Below are positions 1 through 10,014 of a DNA stretch of 64,000 nucleotides, one piece after another. The position numbers were made by a program, and so were the translations under genes. Origin of the DNA: Aldehydirespirator sp965220485 (GTDB lineage Bacteria; Actinomycetota; Acidimicrobiia; Acidimicrobiales; Aldehydirespiratoraceae); contig OZ244832.1 of assembly GCA_965220485.1 (NCBI GenBank), positions 2,232,001 to 2,296,000 of the forward strand. The letters are read 5' to 3'. The notes under the pieces are model-generated. The model had not been told where the DNA came from and ran no database searches. It saw nothing but the letters and a program-made list of their open reading frames with translations. Numbering within the stretch: the first letter of the stretch is position 1; each line of letters starts with the position of its first letter.

Positions 1-882
1 GCCGCGGAGATCACCCTGCAGCCGGTGCGTCGCTACGGCGTCGACGCGGCCGTCCTGTTCAGCGACATCGTGGTGCCGGCCCATGCCGTCGGCTTCGGTG
101 TGGATGTCGTGCCGGGCACCGGACCGGTCGTGGAGCATCCCTTCGAGACCCGCGGCGACCTCGACCGCCTGCGCCCGCTCGATCCCGGCTCCGACACGGC
201 GTACGTGATCGAGACCGTGCGCCGCGTCGTCGAGGCGCTGGAGGTGCCTCTCATCGGGTTCGCGGGGGCTCCGTTCACGGTGGCGTCGTACCTCGTGGAG
301 GGAGGCCCGTCCCGCCACCACGAAAGGACCAAGGCGTTGATGGTCGGCGACGAGGCGCTGTGGCACGAGCTGATGGACCGCCTCGCCGATCTAGCAATCG
401 CGTCACTCCTGGCGCAGGTGGAGGCAGGGGCGGCCGCGGTGCAGTTGTTCGACAGTTGGGCGGGGGCGCTGTCTCCGGACCAGTACCGGCGCGGCGTCGC
501 CCCCCACTCGGCCCGGGTGCTGGAAGCGGTGGGCCAGAGTGGAGTGCCCCGGATCCATTTCGGGGTCGGCACCGGCGAGCTGCTCGACCAGATGGGCGAC
601 TGCGGCGCGGAGGTCGTGGGCGTGGACTTCCGCGTGCCCATCGACGCGGCCCGCCGCCGGGTGGGGCCGGACCGGGCTCTGCAGGGGAACCTGGACCCCG
701 CGGTGGTGCTGGCCGGCGAGCCGGCCGCCTGCGACGCGGCCCGTGCCGTGCTGGCGGCCAACGGCGGTCATCCCGGCTTCATCTTCAACCTCGGCCACGG
801 AGTGCTGCCCGGCAGCGATCCCGATGTGCTGGCCCGCGTGGTGCAGGTAGTGCACGAAGAGGGCCAGGTGTCGTGCGTGTGA
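1..882 (+). CDS. hemE: Uroporphyrinogen decarboxylase, 5' end outside window
   Basis: Cytosolic enzyme of haem synthesis that decarboxylates uroporphyrinogen III to coproporphyrinogen III. The frame is open from base 1 and begins AEITLQPVRRYGVDAA, a conserved internal HemE stretch, so the true start lies upstream. Other HemE signatures are the LFSDIVVPAHAVG segment, GFAGAPFTVASYLVEGG, QLFDSWAGALSP, HFGVGTGELL and the C-terminal FNLGHGVLPGSDPD. The next gene is the porphyrinogen oxidase, which supports a haem cluster. The last codons and the stop lie inside a 38-base repeat that recurs 72 bases downstream, so the C-terminal VSCV may have been created by that repeat. Identity is very secure. 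Confidence 0.96.
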   Translation, partial: AAEITLQPVRRYGVDAAVLFSDIVVPAHAVGFGVDVVPGTGPVVEHPFETRGDLDRLRPLDPGSDTAYVIETVRRVVEALEVPLIGFAGAPFTVASYLVEGGPSRHHERTKALMVGDEALWHELMDRLADLAIASLLAQVEAGAAAVQLFDSWAGALSPDQYRRGVAPHSARVLEAVGQSGVPRIHFGVGTGELLDQMGDCGAEVVGVDFRVPIDAARRRVGPDRALQGNLDPAVVLAGEPAACDAARAVLAANGGHPGFIFNLGHGVLPGSDPDVLARVVQVVHEEGQVSCV

Positions 883-981
883 CTGGCCCCAAGATGCGTG
901 CGTTGCGGCTGGCCGGTCCACGCCCACACGGCGGCGCCGCCCGCGTGCGTGTGACTGGCCCCAAGATGCGTGCGTTGCGGC
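872..981. repeat. Two copies of a 38-base direct repeat at the hemE 3' end
   Basis: Bases 872-909 and 944-981 are identical, 72 bases apart. The first copy contains the hemE stop codon (880-882). The core reads GTGACTGGCCCCAAGATGCG. The second copy lies just before the oxidase start. It may be a local duplication or a small repetitive element; I saw no third copy in the window. Confidence 0.85.
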
Positions 982-1023
982 GGCACCCACTCGAAGAGGC
1001 GCAGCAGTGACCGGGCGATCCGA

Positions 1024-2505
1024 GTGACCAGCCCGAAGGTTCAAACGCCAGCCTCTTTGACGGTACAGCCGGGTGCCTGGTCGGAGGCGTCGCCGAGAGG
1101 TCGAGTAGCCGTCATCGGTGCGGGGATAGCGGGGCTGACCGCGGCGTACGAGCTGAAGTGCGCCGGGATCGAAGCGGTCGTGCTGGAGGCGAGCGACCGG
1201 GCCGGCGGCAAGATCGACGACTCGCAGGTCGGAAGCCTGACCGTGGACTCGGGGCCGGACGGCTTCGTGGCCCGCGACCCCGCCGCAGCCGAGCTGTGCC
1301 GCCGCATCGGGCTCGGCACCGATCTGGTCGAGTCCGCCGCGAGCGGTGCTTACGTGTGGCTGGATGGCCGACTGATGCCCCTTCCGGCCCGCTCCGTGCT
1401 CGGCGTGCCGTGGACGGCGGATGCAGTGGCGGGCACCGGCATCGTCTCCGATCAGGGCGCGGACGCGCTGCGCCGCGGTCTGGCCCACGACGCCGCCCCT
1501 CTCGTCGGGGACGCCTCGGTGGGCGAGGTGCTGCGCCCCCGCGTCGGCGACGAGGTGTTCGAGCGGCTCATCGACCCCCTCCTCGGCGGTATCAACGCCG
1601 GGGCGGCCGACCAGATGAGCATCAAGGCTTGTGCCGCACCGCTGTACGAGGCGGCCAGCCGGGGAGGCCCACTCGGGCTGGTCCTGCAGGAGGTGGCCGC
1701 CCGGCAAGGCCGCGACCCCGAGGGACCGGCCAGCGCGCCGGTGTTCCAGAGCGTGCGCGGCGGCATCAGCCGCATCGTCGCCGCCCTCGTGACGGAATTG
1801 GGCGACGCCGTGAGTCTGTCCACCCCCGCGCAGACGGTGACGCCCGCAGCGGCCAGAGGCGGCCCCCGATGGACAGTCGCCACCCCCAGCGGTCCCGTTG
1901 ACGCCAATGCGGTGATCCTGGCCTGCCCAGCCTGGGAAGCAGCCCGCCTGCTGGAGCCCCTCGCCCCCGATGCAGCCCAGACCCTCGGCGAGATCGAGTA
2001 CTCCGACGTGGTGCTGGCCGCGTTCGTGGCGCAACACAAACACTTGGCGCGCGCGCTCGACGGCAGCGGCTTCCTGGTGCCCCGAAGCCAGGGGCTGCTC
2101 ACCACCGCCTGCTCCTGGGCGTCCTCGAAGTGGCACCACTACGGCCGCGAGGGCCTGGCTGTTCTGCGTGTGTCGGCCGGGCGCACCGACGACCAGCGAT
2201 GGCTGGACCTCGACTCCGCCGAGTTGGTGTCGGTGCTGACCGGCGAGCTCGCCGAGACCGGAGTGATCTGGAGCAAGGACGCAGACCGGGGTTGCTTGGA
2301 GACCCGGGTCACGCCGTGGCACCGGTCCCTGCCGCAGTACCGGCCCGGCCACCTTGAGCGCATCGCCGCGGTGGAAGCGTGCCTGGCGAGCGAGACGCCC
2401 GGGCTTGTGGCCGCCGGCGCCGCCTTCCGGGGCTTGGGCCTACCCGCCTGCGTTCGTAGCGCGCGGACCGCAGCCGCGACCATCGCGAGGACCGTGCTGT
2501 GCTAG
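1024..2505 (+). CDS. hemG: Protoporphyrinogen/coproporphyrinogen oxidase (FAD-dependent, HemG/HemY type)
   Basis: Oxygen-dependent FAD enzyme that oxidises the porphyrinogen ring to the porphyrin. In actinobacteria this family usually acts on coproporphyrinogen III (CgoX/HemY). About 493 residues, the usual family size. The N-terminus has the dinucleotide-binding motif VIGAGIAGLTAAYELK and the glutamate-containing VVLEASDRAGGKI; the C-terminus has GLVAAGAAFRGLGLPACV, matching the second FAD contact. I chose the GTG at 1024. An in-frame ATG at 970 would add 18 unconserved residues encoded partly by the duplicated repeat. It follows hemE and overlaps the cyclase gene by 7 bases, so the three are probably co-transcribed. 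Confidence 0.92.
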   Translation: MTSPKVQTPASLTVQPGAWSEASPRGRVAVIGAGIAGLTAAYELKCAGIEAVVLEASDRAGGKIDDSQVGSLTVDSGPDGFVARDPAAAELCRRIGLGTDLVESAASGAYVWLDGRLMPLPARSVLGVPWTADAVAGTGIVSDQGADALRRGLAHDAAPLVGDASVGEVLRPRVGDEVFERLIDPLLGGINAGAADQMSIKACAAPLYEAASRGGPLGLVLQEVAARQGRDPEGPASAPVFQSVRGGISRIVAALVTELGDAVSLSTPAQTVTPAAARGGPRWTVATPSGPVDANAVILACPAWEAARLLEPLAPDAAQTLGEIEYSDVVLAAFVAQHKHLARALDGSGFLVPRSQGLLTTACSWASSKWHHYGREGLAVLRVSAGRTDDQRWLDLDSAELVSVLTGELAETGVIWSKDADRGCLETRVTPWHRSLPQYRPGHLERIAAVEACLASETPGLVAAGAAFRGLGLPACVRSARTAAATIARTVLC

Positions 2506-3455
2506 ACGAACCGTTCGTGAACCCGAACCCCGCCCCCCGCGAAGCCGAGCCCGCCGAACCGGCCCGCCGTGAAGCCCAGCCGGCCCGCCGCGCCGAGCCA
2601 GGCGCCCGCGCCCAGCCGGCCCGCCGCGCCGAGCCAGGCGCCCGCGCCCAGCCGGCCCGCCGCGCCGAGCCAGGCGCCCGCGCCGAGGTGGGACAGTCCG
2701 AGCCGGTGCTGGCCCCGCTCGTCGCCCCCGACACCGGGCCGGCCCGAGAGTGGGCCGAAGCCAGCCCGCCGCTCGTCACTGTCCATCCCGACCAGATGCC
2801 CGAGGGAGACAGCCACCTGAGCCTGAGGCGCACATTCTGCTTCGCCGACCTCTGCGGCTTCACCGCGTACACCCGCTCCCACGGGCCCCACGAGGCGGTG
2901 GTGATGCTCGGAGACTTTCGCAGGGTCACTCGCAGCGTGGCCGCCAAGCGAGGCGTGCGGGTCGCCAAATGGCTGGGCGACGGGGCGATGCTGGTGTCCA
3001 CCAGCGCGGCCGCCGCGGTGTCGCTGGGCGCCCACCTCATCCACCACTTCGCCAGCCGCGGCATGCAGGTTCGGGTCGGCGCGGCCACCGGCGAGGCACT
3101 GCTGTTCGAGGGGGACGACTACGTCGGCGAGCCGGTCAATCTGGCGGCCAAGCTGTGCGCGGCCGCCCCTCCCGGCGAGATGTACACCGTCACCGACGAG
3201 CTCGACTTGCCCGACTGGGTGACATGCATCGGCGACGTGACCGTGCAGATCCGCGGCGTGGGCCCCGTCGCCGGCGTCCACCGGCTCCTGCCCCTCGGGC
3301 TCGGCTATGAGCGCGGGAACGAGGCGGACAAACTAAGCAACGAAATCAACCGGCTCACCAACGAACTCAACGAACTCAGCAACGAACTCGGCACCGAGCT
3401 CAACGAACTCAGTAACGAACTCAACGAACTCGGGACCGGAGGCGATGAACCATGA
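2499..3455 (+). CDS. Class III adenylate/guanylate cyclase-like protein with low-complexity ends
   Basis: 318 residues with a single nucleotidyl cyclase homology domain at about 110-268. Visible catalytic elements are metal-binding D117 (FADLCGFT) and D161 (KWLGDGAM), K157 and D207 at the positions that favour ATP, and N214 in VNLAAK. The transition-state arginine expected four residues after that asparagine is lysine (K218), so activity may be altered. Residues 28-63 are three copies of a 12-residue Pro/Ala/Arg repeat. The C-terminal 45 residues are a run of NELNELS-like units that could form a coiled coil. No membrane segment is seen. The GTG start overlaps the stop of the oxidase gene by 7 bases. 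Confidence 0.8.
   Translation: MLDEPFVNPNPAPREAEPAEPARREAQPARRAEPGARAQPARRAEPGARAQPARRAEPGARAEVGQSEPVLAPLVAPDTGPAREWAEASPPLVTVHPDQMPEGDSHLSLRRTFCFADLCGFTAYTRSHGPHEAVVMLGDFRRVTRSVAAKRGVRVAKWLGDGAMLVSTSAAAAVSLGAHLIHHFASRGMQVRVGAATGEALLFEGDDYVGEPVNLAAKLCAAAPPGEMYTVTDELDLPDWVTCIGDVTVQIRGVGPVAGVHRLLPLGLGYERGNEADKLSNEINRLTNELNELSNELGTELNELSNELNELGTGGDEP
2574..2681 (+). repeat. Three tandem 36-base units in the cyclase gene
   Basis: Units start at 2574, 2610 and 2646 and are essentially identical, encoding three copies of QPARRAEPGARA. Being a multiple of three, changes in copy number would keep the reading frame. Confidence 0.9.
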
Positions 3456-3499
3456 GCGACTACTGAGCTACTGCCGGGACTGGCGAGGGGTTGAGCACG

Positions 3500-5110
3500 G
3501 TGGCGGCGCAGGCGAAGCAAAGCCGGGCGGAGGGCCGCGAGAGCGCGTCTCTGCTGAGGCTGGGGAAGGCCTGGGCCCGCGCCATCGCGGCGGGATTGCT
3601 GCTGGCCGCCTCACTCCCGCCGTGGGGTTTCTGGCCACTGGGCTTGGTTGGAATGGCGTTGTGGGTCGAGCTGCTCATCGAGGCCAGCCACTGGCGCCGG
3701 GCTGGGCTGTCGGCTCTGGTGAGCATCAGCTGGCTGGGACCGGCGACGGTCTGGATGGTGGACTTGACGCTGGTCGGCTGGCCCCTGGCGGTGGTCAGCT
3801 TCGCGGCCATGCACGCGGTGGCCGGCGCGCTCGTGCCGCCCGACCACCGGCGCCGGGCTGCCTTTCCCGCGGCTTTCGCCCTGGCCGAACTGCTGAGATG
3901 GACCTGGCCGTTCGGCGGGGTGCCGCTGGCGACGATGGCCATGGCCCAGGTGTCCAGCCCGCTGGGATCGGTGGTCCGGGTCGGCGGGCCGCTGCTGCTG
4001 ACTGCACTGACCGCCGTGGGCGGGGTGACGCTGGCTGCGATCCTGGCTGGGCGCGTCCGGCCGGCGACGGTGGGCACCGCCGTGCTGGTGGTGGCCGGGC
4101 TCGCCGCCATGGTCGCTCCCGGCTCCCAGCCGATCGACGTCGACGGTGCCGTCAACGACGACGCCCTGATCACCGTGGCCGCAGTGCAGGGCGGCGGGCC
4201 GCAGAACACCAGAGCAGACGTCTGCGAACAGCGTGCCGTGTTCGAGCGCCACCTGAACACCACCCGGCAGCAGGTGTCGACCCCCGTGGATCTGGTGGTC
4301 TGGCCCGAGGATGTCGTTCACCCCAGCCCCGACACGGCCATAACACCGGCCCGCTGCGAACAGCCGCTGCTCGCCGACAGCGAGGCCCGAGCCGCGCTGT
4401 CGGACCTGGCCCGCGAGCTGGACACGGTGCTCGTCGCCGGCTTCTTCGAGCGCACCGCCGACCGGGAGGCCAACCGCAACTACGCCGCCGCCTACGACTC
4501 GTCCGGAGTGCCGGTCGACGCCTACGACTCGTCCGGAGTGCCGGTCGACACCTACGACAAGGTCCAGCTCGTGCCCTTCGGCGAGTACGTGCCGCTGCGC
4601 TCGAGTGTGGAGCGCTTCAGCGACGAGCTGCCCGCCCGGGACGTGAGGGCCGGACCCTCCGACGAGCCCGCCGTGCTCGACACGCCGCTGGGACCGCTGG
4701 GCGTGGCCATCTCCTGGGAGATCTTCTTCGACCACCGGGCCCGCAGCGCGGTGGGCGGCGGCGGCCGGGTGCTGCTGAATCCCACCAACGGCTCCAGCTA
4801 CTGGCTGACGGTCGTGCAGACCCAGCAGGTCGCCTCCAGCCGCCTGCGGGCCATCGAGACCGACCGGTGGGTGGTCCAGGCCGCGCCCACCGGCTTCTCT
4901 GCGGTGATCACCCCTGAAGGCGAGGTGATCGAGCGGACCGGGATCTCCGAGAGCAGGGTGATCCAGACGACCGTTGAGCTGCGCCATGGCGATACGCTCG
5001 CGGTCCGGTTGGGGGTGTGGCCTGTGGCTGTGGCCGCGGGGCTGACGCTCTCGCTGGCGCTCGGCCTCGGCCGTGTGTTGACCGGATCCAGGCCAGGGAG
5101 AAAGCTCTAG
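3500..5110 (+). CDS. lnt: Apolipoprotein N-acyltransferase-like membrane protein with a Cys-to-Ser change
   Basis: Lnt adds the third acyl chain to the N-terminal cysteine of lipoproteins. About 536 residues: an N-terminal block of hydrophobic helices (to about residue 205), a nitrilase-like domain and a C-terminal helix, the usual Lnt layout. E270 (WPED) and K354 (YDKVQLVPFGEYVPL) of the Glu-Lys-Cys triad are present. Where the nucleophilic cysteine is expected (ICYE/ICWE) the sequence is ISWEIFF, with serine 405 encoded by TCC at 4712-4714. A tandem 10-residue duplication lies just before the catalytic lysine. GAGGGG at 3485-3490 sits 9 bases before the GTG at 3500 and is too close to an in-frame TTG at 3491, so the GTG is preferred. 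It may be a catalytically altered paralogue rather than a working Lnt. Confidence 0.85.
   Translation: MAAQAKQSRAEGRESASLLRLGKAWARAIAAGLLLAASLPPWGFWPLGLVGMALWVELLIEASHWRRAGLSALVSISWLGPATVWMVDLTLVGWPLAVVSFAAMHAVAGALVPPDHRRRAAFPAAFALAELLRWTWPFGGVPLATMAMAQVSSPLGSVVRVGGPLLLTALTAVGGVTLAAILAGRVRPATVGTAVLVVAGLAAMVAPGSQPIDVDGAVNDDALITVAAVQGGGPQNTRADVCEQRAVFERHLNTTRQQVSTPVDLVVWPEDVVHPSPDTAITPARCEQPLLADSEARAALSDLARELDTVLVAGFFERTADREANRNYAAAYDSSGVPVDAYDSSGVPVDTYDKVQLVPFGEYVPLRSSVERFSDELPARDVRAGPSDEPAVLDTPLGPLGVAISWEIFFDHRARSAVGGGGRVLLNPTNGSSYWLTVVQTQQVASSRLRAIETDRWVVQAAPTGFSAVITPEGEVIERTGISESRVIQTTVELRHGDTLAVRLGVWPVAVAAGLTLSLALGLGRVLTGSRPGRKL
4491..4550 (+). repeat. 30-base tandem duplication inside lnt
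   Basis: Bases 4491-4520 and 4521-4550 differ only at the last base and encode AYDSSGVPVD twice, immediately before the YDKVQLVPFGEY catalytic loop. Family members normally have one such strand, so this looks like a recent in-frame duplication. Confidence 0.92.
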
Positions 5111-5114
5111 CGCC

Positions 5115-6449
5115 ATGCCCGCCGTCCCGGAACACCACGCACCTCTGCGCGTGGCCATGCTGGCGTACCGGGGCAAGCCTCACGTCGGCGGGCAGGGGGT
5201 GTACGTGAGCCGGCTGTCCGCCGCGCTCACCGACTTGGGCCACAGCGTCACCGTGCTGGGCGGCCCCCCGTACCCGGATCTCGACGAACGCGTGCCCCTG
5301 ACAAGGCTCGGCGGCCTCGACATCTGGGCCCCGCCCCATGCCATGCGCAAGCCCAGAGCCTGGGAGCTGAAGGACTGGATCGACATCGCCGAGCACGTCT
5401 CCTTCGTCACCGGCAACTTCAGCGAGCCCATGGCCTTCAGCCTGCGGGCCTGGCGGCATCTGCGCACCAGGCGGGCCGACTTCGACCTGGTGCACGACAA
5501 CCAGACCCTGGGCTGGGGAATCCTGGCTCTGCTGCGCCAAGGCTGGCCTCTGCTGGAGACCATCCATCACCCGATCACCGTGGACCGCCGCCTGGAGCTG
5601 GCCCATGCCCGCACCCTGCGCGAGCAGATCGGCAAGCGCCGCTGGTATGCGTTCACGAAGATGCAGACCCAGGTGGCCCAGCGGCTGCCCAGGGTGCTGA
5701 CCGTCTCGGAGTCGTCCAAGCGTGACATAGCCGGCGACCACCGGGTGCCGCCGGAGCGCATACACGTGGTGCCAGTGGGAGTCGATCCCGACCTGTTCTC
5801 TTCCCTGCCGGAGATCGCCCGAGTGCCGGGCCGGCTGATCACCACGGCCAGCGCCGACGTCACCATGAAGGGACTCAGCTTCCTGCTGGAGGCGGTGGCC
5901 AAGCTGCGAACCGAGCGCCACGTGGAGCTGACGATCATCGGCAAGGCCAAAGCGGACTCCGCCGCCAGCCGAACCATCTCGGAGCTGGGGCTCGCCGACG
6001 CGATCACCTTCGTGTCGGGAGTGTCGGACCGCCGCATCGTGGAGCTGTACGCCGAGGCTGAGCTGGCCGTGGTGCCCTCGCTGTACGAGGGCTTCTCGCT
6101 GCCGGCCATCGAGGCCATGTCGTGCGGGGTGCCGCTGGTGGCCACCACGGGCGGAGCGCTGCCCGAGGTGGCCGGCAAGCACGGCGAGACGTGCTTCCTG
6201 ACCGAGCCCGGCGACGCTGAGGCCCTGGCCTCGGTGCTGCGGGACGCACTCGACGATCCTGAGGCCCGCGCCCGGGTGGGGCAGGCCGGGCGCCGCCGCG
6301 TCGTCAACCAGTGGTCATGGCGTCACACCGCGGAGCGGACCGTCGAACAGTACCGAGCGGTGCTGCGGGAGGCTGCCCGATCCGAGGCGTCACTGCCCGC
6401 GGTGCCCCACGGCGCGGTCGCGGTCGGAGCCGGGGCGGCGGCCGGCTGA
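5115..6449 (+). CDS. GT4-family glycosyltransferase
   Basis: 444 residues with the GT-B double Rossmann fold. The N-terminal acceptor domain begins LRVAMLAYRGKPHVGGQGVY, containing the glycine-rich loop of GT4 enzymes. The C-terminal donor domain contains VPVGVDPDLF, a segment equivalent to the KG(L) loop (MKGLSFLLEAV) and the sugar-nucleotide motif PSLYEGFSLPAIEAMSCGVP with the E-x7-E glutamates. It should transfer a sugar from a nucleotide donor to an unknown acceptor on the cytosolic face. The methyltransferase start overlaps its stop (ATGA-type), and a prenyltransferase-like gene follows, a trio seen in many actinobacteria and probably acting on one surface glycolipid or polyprenyl-linked glycan (inference). 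Confidence 0.9.
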   Translation: MPAVPEHHAPLRVAMLAYRGKPHVGGQGVYVSRLSAALTDLGHSVTVLGGPPYPDLDERVPLTRLGGLDIWAPPHAMRKPRAWELKDWIDIAEHVSFVTGNFSEPMAFSLRAWRHLRTRRADFDLVHDNQTLGWGILALLRQGWPLLETIHHPITVDRRLELAHARTLREQIGKRRWYAFTKMQTQVAQRLPRVLTVSESSKRDIAGDHRVPPERIHVVPVGVDPDLFSSLPEIARVPGRLITTASADVTMKGLSFLLEAVAKLRTERHVELTIIGKAKADSAASRTISELGLADAITFVSGVSDRRIVELYAEAELAVVPSLYEGFSLPAIEAMSCGVPLVATTGGALPEVAGKHGETCFLTEPGDAEALASVLRDALDDPEARARVGQAGRRRVVNQWSWRHTAERTVEQYRAVLREAARSEASLPAVPHGAVAVGAGAAAG

Positions 6450-7228
6450 TGCTCACCGTCGACTACAGCCGCCTCGACCTGAGCGCCGGCGAGCGTCTAT
6501 TGGACCTGGGCTGCGGCTTCGGGCGTCATTCCTACGAGGCCCTTAAGCGGGGGGCCGAGGTGGTGGCGTGCGACCTGGCCCGCCCCGAGGTGGAGCAGGT
6601 CCGCGACCTGGCCCGCCTGCTCGTGGCCGAACATGAGGTCGACGAGTCGGTGATGGCCGCGCCGGTGCAGGCAGACGCGGTGGGGCTGCCCTTCGGCGAC
6701 GACTCGTTCGACAAGGTGATCGCATCGGAGGTGCTGGAGCACATCGGTGACGACGAGTCGGCCTTCGCCGAGCTGGCCCGGGTCCTGCGCCCGGGCGGCC
6801 GGTTGGCGGTGACCATCCCGGCGTGGCTGTCGGAGACCGTGTGCTGGAAGCTGTCGAGCGACTACCACGCGCCCGCGGTGCCGGGCGGCCATGTGCGCAT
6901 CTACCGTCTGCCCGACGTGCGGCGCAAACTTGCGGCTGCGGGGCTGCAACCGGGCCGCTGGCACCGGGCCCACGCCCTGCATACGCCCTACTGGTGGCTG
7001 CGGTGCGCGGTGGGGCCGAACCGGGAGATCGGTGAGAACCGGCTGGTCGGCGCCTACCACCGGGTGCTCGAATGGGACATCGTGAAGCGGCCGCTCATCA
7101 CCGCCGCGGCGGAGCGGCTGCTCAACCCCGCGCTGGGAAAGAGCCTGGTCGTGTACGCCGACAAGCCGGAGCGGGTGCTGGTCTCGGCCCCGGCGACCGC
7201 GCGCATGGAGCCGGCCCGTGCCGCCTGA
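6449..7228 (+). CDS. Class I SAM-dependent methyltransferase
   Basis: 259 residues. SAM-binding motif I is LLDLGCGFGRHSYEA, with the acidic residue of motif II in VVACDLARPE; FDKVIASEVLEHIGDDE and LRPGGRLAVTIP are motifs typical of the Methyltransf_11 type. The ATG at 6449 overlaps the stop of the glycosyltransferase, so translation is probably coupled. The C-terminal half (YHAPAVPGGHVRIYR, HTPYWWLRCAVG) is longer than the core fold and may bind the substrate. The substrate is not evident; the context suggests a glycosylated lipid or polyprenyl intermediate. Confidence 0.88.
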   Translation: MLTVDYSRLDLSAGERLLDLGCGFGRHSYEALKRGAEVVACDLARPEVEQVRDLARLLVAEHEVDESVMAAPVQADAVGLPFGDDSFDKVIASEVLEHIGDDESAFAELARVLRPGGRLAVTIPAWLSETVCWKLSSDYHAPAVPGGHVRIYRLPDVRRKLAAAGLQPGRWHRAHALHTPYWWLRCAVGPNREIGENRLVGAYHRVLEWDIVKRPLITAAAERLLNPALGKSLVVYADKPERVLVSAPATARMEPARAA

Positions 7229-8312
7229 ACCAGGCCGTTCCCCGCACCGGACTCCGATGGTGGACGGGCTGCTGTCGCGGGCCGACGCGGACCGCACCGC
7301 GGAGACGATCGCGGCCTGTCAACTGCCGAGTGGCATGATCCCGCGCTTCGACGGGGGCGTCGCCGATCCCTGGAACCATGTCGAGGCGGCCATGGCTCTG
7401 GCGGTGGCCGGACGGTGGTCCGAGGCCGAGGCGGCCTACGAGTGGCTGGCCCGCATCCAGCGGCCCGATGGATCCTGGCACCAGTACTACACCGCGGACG
7501 GCGTCGACCAGGACAAGCTCGACGCCAACACGATCAGCTATGTCGCCACCGGCGTGTGGCACCACTGGCTGCGCTTCGGCGACACCGGGTTCCTGGCCGG
7601 GATGTGGCCGGTGGTCCAGCGCGCCCTCGACTTCGTGCTGGGCCTGCAGACCCCCCGAGGCGAGATCCTGTGGGCCCGCCACGCCGACGGCACTCCGTGG
7701 CCCTTCGCCCTGCTCACCGGGTCGTCGTCGATCAGCCACAGCCTGCGATGCGGTCTGGCCATCGCGCATGCCGCGGGCCAGGAGCGGCCCAGCTGGGAGT
7801 TGGCCCTGGCCCGGCTGGTCCACACCATCCGCCACTTCGGCCATGGGGCGTTCGCCCCCAAGGACCGCTGGGCCATGGACTGGTACTACCCGGTGCTTGC
7901 CGGGGTGCTGTCCGGGTCCGGGGCCCGGGCCCGGCTGGCGTCGCGGCGCGAGGTCTTCGTGCATGAGGGCGAGGGTGTGCGCTGCGTGAGCAACCAGGAC
8001 TGGGTGACCACCGCGGAGACCTGCGAATGCGCTATGGCTTATCTGGCGGCGGGCGACCGGGGCGCGGCTCTGACACTGTTCGAGTGGTCCCAGCGGCGGC
8101 GCGAGCCCGACGGCAGCTACCTGACCGGCCGAGCCTTCCCCGCCGATGTGAGCTATCCCGACCAGGAGTGCACGACTTACTCCGCGGCCGCGGTGCTGCT
8201 GGCCGCCGACGCTCTCGACGGCAACAGCCCGACCTCGGGCCTCTTCGTCGACCTCGACTCGCTTCCCGCCCCGCTCGATCTCGACCCGGTAGGGGAACCC
8301 GCCCGCGACTAG
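7218..8312 (+). CDS. Prenyltransferase/squalene-cyclase-like alpha-toroid protein
   Basis: 364 residues, GTG start overlapping the methyltransferase stop by 11 bases. The sequence has repeated helical hairpins rich in Trp and Gly (WLARIQRPDGSWHQYY, FSEV-like turns, WSQRRREPDGSYLTG), resembling the QW-type repeats of the prenyltransferase and squalene oxidase superfamily. A single-domain protein of this type beside a GT4 glycosyltransferase and a methyltransferase is often annotated prenyltransferase in actinobacteria. I do not see the DDxD acid motif of a class II terpene cyclase clearly, so the chemistry is uncertain. It could instead be a glycoside-processing alpha/alpha toroid enzyme. Confidence 0.7.
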   Translation: MPPEPGRSPHRTPMVDGLLSRADADRTAETIAACQLPSGMIPRFDGGVADPWNHVEAAMALAVAGRWSEAEAAYEWLARIQRPDGSWHQYYTADGVDQDKLDANTISYVATGVWHHWLRFGDTGFLAGMWPVVQRALDFVLGLQTPRGEILWARHADGTPWPFALLTGSSSISHSLRCGLAIAHAAGQERPSWELALARLVHTIRHFGHGAFAPKDRWAMDWYYPVLAGVLSGSGARARLASRREVFVHEGEGVRCVSNQDWVTTAETCECAMAYLAAGDRGAALTLFEWSQRRREPDGSYLTGRAFPADVSYPDQECTTYSAAAVLLAADALDGNSPTSGLFVDLDSLPAPLDLDPVGEPARD

Positions 8313-8441
8313 CCGCGGCACCGTCGCCGCGGGCATGCGAACGGCCCCGTGATGCGAGCGGAGGGCACCGTCCGAATCTGAGAGACCGGGTGCTGGCCTA
8401 GGGTCGAGGTCGACCCGGAGGGACGCGGGAGGATCACTGCC

Positions 8442-9908
<1,467 letters not shown>

Positions 9909-10014
9909 CCGGGACGCTCGATGTGGAATCTGCGATGCTGGGAGCCATGCCGGTGGTCGGTTCAGAGCGTTCCGGGTTGACCGTGCACGGACCCGGCCCG
10001 GAGCAGAGCGGCCC

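Noticed and set aside
403..2352. Minus-strand open frame opposite hemE/hemG
   Set aside because: Low-complexity Gly/His/Arg product, no start signals, and the opposite strand has clear haem-synthesis enzymes.
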